Positions 56,001 through 64,000 of a DNA stretch of 64,000 bases are shown piece after piece (position 1 is the first letter of the stretch; every line of letters begins with the position of its first letter). The position numbers were made by a program, and so were the translations under genes. Origin of the DNA: Miscanthus floridulus (Eukaryota; Streptophyta; Magnoliopsida; Poales; Poaceae); assembly GCF_019320115.1 (NCBI RefSeq), contig NC_089584.1:99683792-99747791 (forward strand). The letters are read 5' to 3'. The notes beneath the pieces are model-generated. The model made no database searches and had not been told where the DNA came from. It saw only the letters and a program-made list of their open reading frames with translations.

Positions 56001-57088
56001 ACAGTTCTGGGGCGTTCTCCCTGGACAGAGCTCTACACCTCTCGGGCAGATCGCATTACCTGTGCAATTTGGGACTCCGAACCACTTCCGCACCGACTAC
56101 GTCAACTTCGTGGTTGCTGACTTCGACGGCACCTACCATGCTATTCTTGGTCGACCGTCGCTCACCAAGTTCATGGCCATACCTCATTACAGGTATCTAG
56201 TGCTCAAGATGCCTACCGAGAAAGGAGTTATAACCCTCAGGGGCAACGTATACGCAGCTTATACCTACGAAGACGACAGCTTCAAAATAGCAGAGGCCCA
56301 CGACCTCTCTATTCGCATGGCCGAGACCGTGCTCGACGCTAAGAAGACCTCAGCCGACCACCTAGAGATCCTAGACCTCGAGACTCCATGCAAGAACATC
56401 AAGTCAAAGGAGCACAAAGTGATCCAGCTGGTCGATGGTGACTCCAGCAAAACGGCCCTTATCGGGGTCAACCTAGATCCCAAATAGGAAGACACGCTCG
56501 TCGGGTTCTTGAGGAGCAACGTGGATGTGCTCGCATGGAAACCTGCCGACATGCCCGGTGTACCTCAGAACTTGATCGAGCACTCCTTGAATATAAACAG
56601 CAAGGCCAAACCTATCAAGCAGAAACTACGACGGTTCGCTCACGACAAAAAGGAGGCGATTAGGGTAGAAGTGACACGGCTTTTGGCAGCCAGATTTATC
56701 AAAGAAGTGTATCATCCGGAATGGTTAGCCAACCCGGTTCTTGTACGCAAAAAGAATAATGAATGGAGAATGTGCGTTGATTACACCGATCTCAACAAAC
56801 ACTGCCCTAGGACCCCTTCAGCTTACCTCGCATAGACGAGGTTGTAGATTCAACCGCCAGTTGCGAGCTCCTTTCCTTTCTCGATTGCTACTCTGGTAAT
56901 CACCAGATCGCTCTCAAAAAGGACGATCAGATCAAGACGTCTTTCATCACGCCTTTCGGCGCCTACTGCTACACGACTATGTCGTTCGAGCTCAAGAACG
57001 CCGGGGCTACATACCAACGCTCCATTCAGGCCTGCCTCGTAGGCGAGATAAAAGATGACCTTGTAGAGGCCTATGTGGATGATGTAGT
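53029..57088 (+). pseudogene. Gypsy gag-protease-reverse transcriptase polyprotein, broken and truncated
   Basis: ATG 53029, 30 bases behind the primer site, opens one frame that holds to 56835 with four stops: TAG 54025, TAA 54376, TAG 54907 and TAG 56485. Domains: a long variable N-terminus, a basic Arg/Asp/Asn repeat region (54390-54560), the gag domain (LKQFTPHLRQVIWPKNFKLEKLQKYDGKENPELW to about 55200) and a degenerate CQLHPKSNHTMENC knuckle (about 55489). The aspartic protease follows (LIDGGSSIDILF near 55911), then the reverse transcriptase start (KPIKQKLRRF, WRMCVDYTDLNKHCP). A one-base loss near 56810 shifts frame. The remainder continues in another frame to YVDDVVV (about 57072-57088), where the Tekay LTR cuts it. 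Confidence 0.9.
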
Positions 57089-60000
57089 TGTAACACCTCG
57101 GGTGTTAGCCTTGCATAACTTGACTTGCATAACATGAGCATGAGCATCAAGCATTCATAAATCATCATTTACAATTGAAACATTTGATCGAAACATACGA
57201 AACATTGCTTGTTATCTCGTGTTTCTTGTAACATATGCATATGATCATGTGCAAATAAATGCTAGTGTGTAATGTTGGTCACTATAACACCTTAGCTACA
57301 CTTAGGTTAACAAAAGGAACCTTGTTCATGAAGGCCACATTTCATGACCAAGCACTTAAGTGATATTTCATGTGATTACTTTCAATAGCTCTATGAGTGA
57401 CTACTACATGAAATGCTTAAATGACCTTGCAAATTGTTTAAACATGCTTAGGATATCATTAGGAACAACTTTGGTATTTAGTGCTAGGGCTAGTTTGGTC
57501 ATTTAGTCAAGGTTTGAGTATGTATCATGATTTCAAAGTGACGTGTTTGACTAAAGTTGAACTAGGTGTTAGAGACCTTGCATGGAGGAGTTCACTAAAG
57601 CAAAGTTGTAGTGTTTGACATAAGGAACAACTTTTATTTTTATGTCATGGACTGATTTAGCTTCTAACATGTTTGAATTGGACTCACAAAAATCAGCTTT
57701 TCACTGCTTTCAACACTTAACAAATTTTCTAAGTGTTTGCTCGACTGACAGCCTGACAGCCCTATCTTAGTGATGATATTACTCCGTCTCTGTTGCGAAT
57801 TAGAACGAGGTACTTGAACCAAAGTTGAAGCTGGTACATAGGGCTAGGATTTTTGTTAAGACGGTTTACGAGTTGGAGCCACGGTTTAGCCGGTAAATCA
57901 ACTTGAAAACGCGCTGTCAGGCACTGCTCGGGCGACTGACGAATTGAATCGTCCGTTCTTCAGTGGCCGACCGGAGCAGAGTCCGCGCGCCGCGTGGACG
58001 TCGCGGCTGGCCGCGCGTCGCCGGCGCTCTGTCCAGCGCGGCCAAGGCAGGCAGGCGCGCGCCTTCAAGTCCCCAGCACCCGCCCGCACTCAGCCACGCC
58101 TCCAGTGTCACATTTCCGCCTCCTTCTCCACCGCAAGCACAGCCGCCGAGCTCCTGAAGCCTCGCCGTAGCCATCGCCGCCGCGTAGCTCCTTCGCCAGC
58201 CAACCGTCGCGCCATTTCTTGCAACCGTAGACGCGTCGTGCTTCAACCTACCTGCTTGACCCCTTCGCAGTCACATTGGAGCCAAGGTGAGGGCCCATTG
58301 GCCGTTTCCCTCGCCGCCGCCATCTCTGGCACCTCATCGGAGCGCGAGCTCGTCGTGGTCGGGATGCCTCAGTCCGTCAGGTGCCACGACCACGAGTTTA
58401 CGAACATCCCCATAGTCGGTAGGGCCTAGACCGAACCTTAGACGACGCCACCTCGGCCGGCTCCGGCGTGTCGCCGTCATCCCGCGCCACCGCTCCTCCA
58501 TGGTCGCCGCCGCCGTGTTTAGCTTCAGCAATAGGTCGCTCTAAGTAGCTCAATCGATGCGCGAAGTCGAGTAGATCATCGTGTGATGATGTCACCGCCG
58601 GCGAGTTCACCGTCGGCGAGCTCTGGCCGAGCCCGCAGCGTACAGCGCCGCCACTCTGCTTCGGTGTCGATGACATGTGGGGTCCCCTGACCAGCGGGTC
58701 CCACCTGTCAGCGACAGCAGTAGTGAAGGCTAACTCATTTTGAATCCAGTTTTTGATTTGTTTTGGGAAATTTGTATCTTCAGTTTGGTAGCTCCAAAAA
58801 TTGTGAAACAAATATGATTGTGTTGCTTAGGAAGTGTAGTATTTAGTAAAAATATGTTCTTGGCTTCAACAGTAGAAATTTCTGGAGATTTAAATAAGGA
58901 TTTGAAATGTGCTTTTGAATGCGTTCAAATTTGTTTATTTTATATCTAGAGTTCCTGTGCTCCAAAAATTATGAAATTTTTGTGGTAAGCTAGTCTTAGC
59001 ATATATGAGCTTGGATAAAAATTTGAAGACCAGTACATGTGTAGATCTATAGTTATAGATTTTTCTTTTATAAATAGTTAATCCTTGCATGAATTTTTAT
59101 AAATTAATTATGAGTCCAAAATTCATGAAATTTGTTGGAGGTGATACTAGTACCATATGGGTGTTAGGAAAAATAAGAAATCTGTTGCTTGACACTTTTC
59201 AATAGGATTTTCCATTTATGCTATTTCAAGCCTTGCTTCCTTATCATTTTTGTATAGGATGTTCTACTTAGTAAAATGACATGAAATTTTTATAGTAGTC
59301 CTTTGATAGCATTAGTAAGGCTCTGTAAAATTTTGAGAATTTATTAAGCACATCTGATATATATTTATTATTTAACCTAGATATCTAAATAAAATAATAA
59401 AGGCAATTTAATAAATAGTTTGGGCTTCACCATTATATTATCTTAACTATATTTGGTATGCTTAAACTGTTGGTAGGTTCTAGGTTGTCAAATTTTGAAT
59501 GATTACATGAAGTAGAGGTGTTATTACTTTATATTGCATGTTAAATCATTTCCAGACTGATTCTAGAGTGTGAGGAGTTACATGTTGAAACTGATGTAGA
59601 CTGTAAAAATGGTTAATAACAAAGTCGTAGAAAATTTGATATGCTTTCCAGAAAGTCCAGGATCACTGCTTTTGGATTTGTAGAACTCCAGTTATGAGTA
59701 AAACAAGTAGCTACTAATTGTGGCCTAGTCGATGCATTGTAGAAGTAGTTAAGTAGTAATCGAGAAGAGATATGCACCTACTCAAACAACATGAGGCACT
59801 TGTTAACATATATGCATTCGTAATACTTATACCATACTCATGCATTTAGGATTGGAGGAAGAGATCACGTTGCTAGAATTCGAAGAAGCAGAGGAAGGGA
59901 ACCAGCAGGAGGATCCGCAAGCCGCAGCTCCCGAAGGCGTGGAGCAGAACCCTGAAGAGCTTCCGGAGTGTCCTGACCATCGCCCTACTTCCTTTCTGCG

Positions 60001-61501
60001 AGGCAAGCCCCGGAGCATTATAAGTCTCCCAGTAATTTACAAATGTTTACTTACGTACTTATGATTGATGCATTAGGTTATAAGAGTTGAATGAAACCAC
60101 TTGATGCATGTACAATCCTTGTCCAGATATTATCCCTTTAACCGGTATAGGTCCAGGATCGAATATATATGCTTAGCCATGCTTAGACCGGTAGAAGTCG
60201 GGTGATGTCCTGTCACCTGCGAGATATAGGTGGATACCGGAGCACGGTTGGCTATATCTGCTATCGTGGAACAGAACCATGAGGTAAAAGTAAATTGAGA
60301 CCGGACGGGAAGTCGATAGGGAAGCAACAAGGCATGGAGGTCTTGGGTGTGGACTTATCCCCGTCTGTGTCAATTAAGGACCATACCGTTGTTGGCGCTT
60401 CTGACAAGATTGAACGCATGCCTCTCACTTAGCTGGCCGGATAACTCGTTCCGACCGCGAAGCCGAGTAATTCAACTCAGGCCGGGAATCGTTCTGTTGT
60501 GCGCTCCTTCCGGGGAACGATCAGACTGAGCCCAAGGGCAGGTTTGGCCTGAGCATCCTGGCATCTGGTGTTCCAGATTGTGCGGCGCAGTACGGACCCG
60601 CGAAATGTGTACCGGAGTTGTACCAAAGGTGACCTAAGACTATCGTGGCTGGTAGATCTGGGTTTGTGTTAGGAATAAATTCCCAGCTGGTTGAAATCGA
60701 TTCGAATCGCCGTCTCTCCCGGATAGTGAGAAACTTGGCTAGTCCCAACATCATAGCAGCTATATTATGAAACATGATGGTTCAGATGAATATGGAATTA
60801 CAATACCTGCTATGGTTACTATTGGATGCTTCTAAATGATATACCACATGTTTGGCACAGGATAGTTGCTAATCTAGAAATGGTTAGTTATAATTAACTT
60901 GATAAAGGGATCATAATTGTACAATGGGTAAATTGCCTTTTACGCAAAATGTTGTCAAGTTACGTCCACTTATACAGCCTTGCATGATCCTTGGAGTCAT
61001 TTTATTTCTGGTTCATGACGGGTAAGTCTAGCTGAGTACCTTCTCGTACTCAGGGTTTATTTTCCCATTGTTGCAGATGGCACTGTGTATCATGGTTATT
61101 GCAAGAGTTGCTTCTATCCCGCTGTGGATGAGGAGTAAGCCTTGGGCAGGCTTCCTTAGTAATTCCTATCTTTGCTTTTGTGGACCGTGATCTGATTTGG
61201 CACTGTATCAAACTACGTTGGAAACTTATCTTCGAACTTATTTGCTTCCGCTTTAATTATCAAACTCGGTTTGTAATAACTTTCTATTCGTACTCTGATG
61301 ATGAAAAGTATCTGTGAACTTTATGTAATATGTGGCATGTATGTTGAATCCTGTACGATCTTGGTTGTTGTAAATCGTTTATCGAGACCCGTCGTGGTAC
61401 TCGACGGACTACCGGGTTTATATGGGTTCAAGTATAACAGTGCAACCGCTTGTGGATTGCCATTGTACTTGTATTCTTATAAATTGGTCGGTTCTGCGAC
61501 A
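57089..61501 (+). repeat. 5' LTR of the Tekay-like element
   Basis: 4413 bp. It contains a GC-rich block (57940-58640) with long but compositional frames, an A/T-rich middle (58750-59780), a segment with a short ORF (59840-60064) and a 3' part with GGGTTTATTTTCCC near 61045. I cannot exclude a small nested insertion within it. Confidence 0.7.
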
Positions 61502-61503
61502 GC

Positions 61504-61516
61504 TGGCATCAGAGCA
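61504..61516 (+). other. Primer-binding site, Met-tRNA type
   Basis: TGGCATCAGAGCA two bases behind the LTR. It differs by one transition from the standard TGGTATCAGAGCA. Confidence 0.8.
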
Positions 61517-61784
61517 AGGTTCAACGTTAATTGTCACAAGTGTATTTAAAAACAAAAGTTTTTGTTTTCCAAAAACCCTTCTCTAGCAACTATTAGTTAT
61601 ATAATAGGTATTTGAAATCTAAAGTGTGCCAATGATCACTTTCCTTATGCCCAAATTAAGGACTATTAGGTGGCTATTTAAGTACTAACATGGGGGTTTT
61701 TACTTCGTCGTCCATATGGCGTGCTATAGTATGGATGCCATTCACTTGAGTGGTAATGTATGGATCAAATGCCTCTACGCCAAG

Positions 61785-62267
61785 GTAAGATGAGTGTATG
61801 ACCGCAAGATGTGAGCGTGCGGTCGGGAAGAGTTAGCTTTGGTACGACTATGTATACATGCTTGCATGTGTATATGGTACGTATTTAATTGTGGGTTTAA
61901 ATTCTTGTCGGGTAGATTGATACAGAAGTATATGTATGGGTATACATATATGGAAGTATTTACAATTACATTCTGCATATTTCAATATGGGTTTAGGGCT
62001 GAAATGAAATTTTATGCAGGTACACTAACAACGAAACGGGTAGCTCGACTAGTTACGCTAGTTATGAGAGAACGTATGTATGCCACCGTGTCTACCGTTA
62101 GAAACAAATTTTCCTAAGTTTGTAAGGACGTACGGCACGAGCATGCATCATGTTAAATTACCATTCACATAATTACATTGTTCCTCCCCTTATAAAATTC
62201 TTACTCGGTTATGTAACTCTTATCCATTATGGCTTTGTCTCACCAAAGGTACATATTAATGGTGCAG
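61785..62267 (+). other. Predicted leader intron with two possible acceptors
   Basis: A consensus donor CAAG|GTAAGATGAG at 61785 lies in the leader. One acceptor (ATTAATGGTGCAG) ends at 62267, the base before ATG of the H3-like ORF. Another (GCAACTTCGCAG) ends at 63538, the base before the gag ATG. Using the first would make the H3-like residues the true N-terminus; using the second would skip this ORF and express gag. Sequence-based prediction only. Confidence 0.55.
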
Positions 62268-63194
62268 ATGGCACGCACCAAGCAGACTGCTCACAAGTCC
62301 ACCGGAGGCAGAGCTCCTAGCCGTCAGCTTGCTCCACGTACCCGTCAACGTCACACGTTCCTTGGAGAGTTTGGGATGCCTACACTCTTGTGGAGAGTGC
62401 TCAGCTATGTAGGTTATCCTGATGGAATGGAACCCCGCTACTTCTGGGCGAATGAGCGGTTGGGAGAAGGTCTCTTAGTTACTGTGGAGGCCGTTGTTCG
62501 TCCCCGAGGTGACGATTCTGAGTGGACAGGCTGGTGTTATGAGTCGACTGGCAGGACTGCTGAAGAAGCAGCTGGTAGGGCAGCCTTTGGGATCTTGAGG
62601 AATATCATGGATCGTTTTCCTCAAGAGCTGGCAGCCGCTTTGGTTGGAGTCTTTCCAAGAGGTAACCCATCCACTGACTCATGGCAGCAGGCAAGAGGAA
62701 GATCTTTGGAGATTGGTGCAGCAGAAGGGCAGAACAGTGATAACCCTGCAATGAGCGCCATGTTCGCAATAATGAGAGTGTTAGATGGAGTTGAGGGTAG
62801 CCTCAGACGTGTGTCTGGTGCACTTGGTCATGCCCATGAGGACCGACGTCAGCTTCAGAGGGAGCACGACGCCGAGGTTGAGAGGCTCACTGAAGAGATG
62901 ACTCGGTTAACTCACCAGCGAAATGCAGCTTGGTCCAAGGAAGATGTCCTAAGAGCTCGACAGTTTGAGCTGGGACAGCAGCTGGCCAATGCGGAAGAAT
63001 ACAACGATAATCTGCATGAAGAGGTTCATCTACTGCACAATCAGCTCCACCCTTATGTCCCACCTGGAGCCGCAGAAATGGATCTAGAAGGATATGAGGA
63101 AGGTGAAGAAGAAGTGGCACCTGAAGAGGAAGTAGAACCTAAGGAAGGAGATGATTCCGCGTCTGACCTCGATAGTGATCATGATGAGGATTAG
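62268..63194 (+). CDS. Extra ORF of the chromovirus with a histone H3-like N-terminal tail
   Basis: An intact frame of 308 codons between primer site and gag. After Met, the product reads ARTKQTAHKSTGGRAP, then SRQLAP. Against histone H3 the first 21 positions match at 17; K4, Q5, T6, A7, K9 and S10 are kept, while R8 is His, K14 Arg, R17 Ser and K18 Arg. The match ends near residue 22, and no histone fold follows. Residues 38-120 (LLVTVEAVVRP, GWCYESTGRTAEEAAGRAAFGIL) look like a small alpha/beta domain, weakly reminiscent of dsRNA-binding folds. Residues 171-262 form a coiled coil, and 271-308 are strongly acidic (DSDHDED end). An ATG at 62229 would bury the H3-like part, but lies before the predicted acceptor, so I start at 62268. 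No stop despite decayed gag. Function unknown; chromatin-reader mimicry is inference. Confidence 0.8.
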   Translation: MARTKQTAHKSTGGRAPSRQLAPRTRQRHTFLGEFGMPTLLWRVLSYVGYPDGMEPRYFWANERLGEGLLVTVEAVVRPRGDDSEWTGWCYESTGRTAEEAAGRAAFGILRNIMDRFPQELAAALVGVFPRGNPSTDSWQQARGRSLEIGAAEGQNSDNPAMSAMFAIMRVLDGVEGSLRRVSGALGHAHEDRRQLQREHDAEVERLTEEMTRLTHQRNAAWSKEDVLRARQFELGQQLANAEEYNDNLHEEVHLLHNQLHPYVPPGAAEMDLEGYEEGEEEVAPEEEVEPKEGDDSASDLDSDHDED

Positions 63195-63538
63195 ATCGCT
63201 TCGCATTTAGTGGAAGGACTAATGTATCACCTCTATTTATGTAATGGACCTGTAGTTCCAAGTTGGCATTAGTAACCAGACTATCATGTAATGTTAATCG
63301 CACGTTTGGGAACGTCAATGCAATTCCAGTTCTTCGGTAATCACGCTTTAAATTGCATGCGTTATGAGCACGATAAGTGGTCAAATTGGATGTCATGTTG
63401 CGAGAATGAATTATTATGCCTCTGTTTTTATTGTGCTTTTGAGAATTTTCTCCAGTAATTTCAGTTTGGCATGAGTACCTAATTCATCTGCAATCTCTTG
63501 GCATCAACCAATAATCGCTTATTGTTGCAACTTCGCAG
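63195..63538. other. Spacer between the H3-like ORF and gag
   Basis: Non-coding. It ends with a pyrimidine-containing stretch and CGCAG, directly before the gag ATG. Confidence 0.5.
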
Positions 63539-64000
63539 ATGACGCGCACCCGTGCAGGAGCTAGTAGCAGCCAGGATGGCAACCAGATGACTTGCCACCC
63601 CCACCGCCCCGTCTGCTCAGGAATTCTTTGCCCAGTTCCTGGGAGCCAGAGGACAATGGAAGAAGCTTTGCGCCTTATCGCGCAAAACACTGCTCGTGGC
63701 CACCCACAGCAACCAGGGGCCGAGCCAAATCAGCACAGTTCATTCAAGGAATTTCTGGACACAAAGCCGCCGATCTTCAAGGTGGCTGAGGAACCACTGC
63801 AGGCCGATGAGTGGCTGAATACCATCGAGCAGAAATTTCGTCTGCTAAGGGTCACAGAGCACCTGAAAGCAGAATATGCTTCTCATCAATTGCAAGGACC
63901 AGCAGGAATCTGGTGGACGCACTTTCTGTCGTCTCTGCCTGCTAATGCGGAGAGTGACCTGGGATCAATTCAAGTTGGCTTTTAGGGGACACCATATTCC
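63539..64000 (+). pseudogene. Chromovirus gag, partial at the window edge
   Basis: ATG 63539 follows an acceptor-like CGCAG. The frame reads MTRTRAGASSSQ. A stretch at about 63592-63650 makes more sense in a neighbouring frame (QEFFAQFLG), so two compensating indels are likely. It then continues with MEEALRLIAQNT, FLDTKPPIFKV, LQADEWLNTIEQKF, AEYASHQLQGPAGIWWTHF. These are hallmarks of the chromovirus gag domain, which forms particles. Another shift follows near 63950 before a segment that would read as the FKLAFRG motif. The protein runs out of the window. Confidence 0.8.

Larger units (their letters stand above)
52508..57088 (+). mobile_element. Ty3-gypsy element (Tat/Retand-like), truncated in reverse transcriptase
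   Basis: A 5' LTR (about 52508-52980), the primer site TGGCGCGCCAGGTAGGGGG (52982), and a gag-protease-reverse transcriptase reading frame that stops at the catalytic YVDD where another LTR begins (57089). The rest of the element must lie beyond the nested chromovirus, outside the window. The lineage call rests on the primer site and the DGGSSIDILF protease style and is an inference. Confidence 0.85.
57089..64000 (+). mobile_element. Ty3-gypsy chromovirus (Tekay/Del-like), 5' part with an extra ORF
   Basis: Begins TGTAACACCTCGGG right after the interrupted YVDD of the older Gypsy, with a 4.4-kb LTR ending CTGCGACA (61501), a Met-type primer site TGGCATCAGAGCA at 61504, a leader, an intact extra ORF (62268-63194) and gag (63539 on). 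Very long LTRs with a TGTAACACC start and this gag sequence are typical of the Tekay lineage, which carries a chromodomain on its integrase. The chromodomain itself would lie outside the window. Its TSD cannot be checked because the 3' end is missing. Confidence 0.8.

Noticed and set aside
57944..58429. 161-codon ORF in the Tekay LTR
   Set aside because: Compositional, inside an LTR, with competing frames on the other strand.
62229..62267. ATG 62229 as the start of the H3-like protein
   Set aside because: It would place the H3-like residues 14 positions inside the protein. A splice acceptor lies between it and ATG 62268, which gives an exact H3-type N-terminus.
62268..63194. A real histone H3 gene or pseudogene
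   Set aside because: Similarity stops at about residue 22, there is no histone fold, and the remainder is a different intact protein.

Overview
The window looks like heterochromatic, repeat-rich DNA from a large-genome grass, probably a panicoid in the Andropogoneae (sorghum, sugarcane, Miscanthus, maize). The species is inferred from family composition: long Copia LTRs with ACCGGACGCT motifs, CACTA ends with TTTGCCGAG repeats, and Tat-type and Tekay-type Gypsy elements. I see no convincing ordinary host gene and no tRNA, rRNA or CRISPR array. Almost all of it is a nest of transposable elements, many of which can be delimited by target-site duplications (TSDs).

Layout. 1-918: 5' end of a Gypsy element on the minus strand. 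919-6616: a MuDR-like Mutator element (MULE-1) with a decayed transposase, a small convergent ORF, and a solo LTR (1208-2267, TSD CTACT) inside that ORF. 6617-8112: unclassified. 8113-13219: a complete 5.1-kb LTR element with identical-length 389-bp LTRs, TSD CAACC, gag remnants and no pol. 13225-41180: one LINE reading frame on the minus strand, cut into four pieces by a Tourist-like MITE plus a 14.8-kb Copia element (13654-28483, itself holding a second Copia solo LTR at 21692-23674), by a ~650-bp insert (29117-29771), and by an 10.9-kb Mutator element (MULE-2, 30035-40965, perfect 9-bp TSD). 41830-48870: a CACTA element (TSD CAC) with a large internal hairpin. 48871-52507: unclassified DNA with a hAT-type MITE split by a Gypsy solo LTR. 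52508-57088: a Tat/Retand-like Gypsy element cut inside reverse transcriptase by a Tekay-like chromovirus (57089 to the window end).

Most notable content. (1) The chromovirus carries an intact 308-codon ORF between its LTR and gag whose first residues copy the histone H3 tail (17 of the first 21 positions identical, K4 and K9 kept). A splice acceptor directly abuts its ATG, and a second abuts the gag ATG, with one strong shared donor upstream. (2) MULE-2 carries four genes: a dead transposase, a plant mobile domain (PMD) gene, and two intact zinc-finger genes. Its ~865-bp terminal inverted repeats supply the same non-coding first exon to the two outermost genes. (3) The Copia element has a third ORF behind pol, in frame for most of 2.4 kb but holding 24 stops, 23 of them TAG, whereas gag-pol of the same element has only TAA and TGA stops. 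(4) MULE-1 has a small tail-anchored-protein ORF facing its transposase, an arrangement like mudrA/mudrB.

The elements are linked mainly by nesting order rather than function. Most reading frames decay through stops that fit C-to-T change at methylated Gln and Arg codons, as expected for old, silenced plant transposons.
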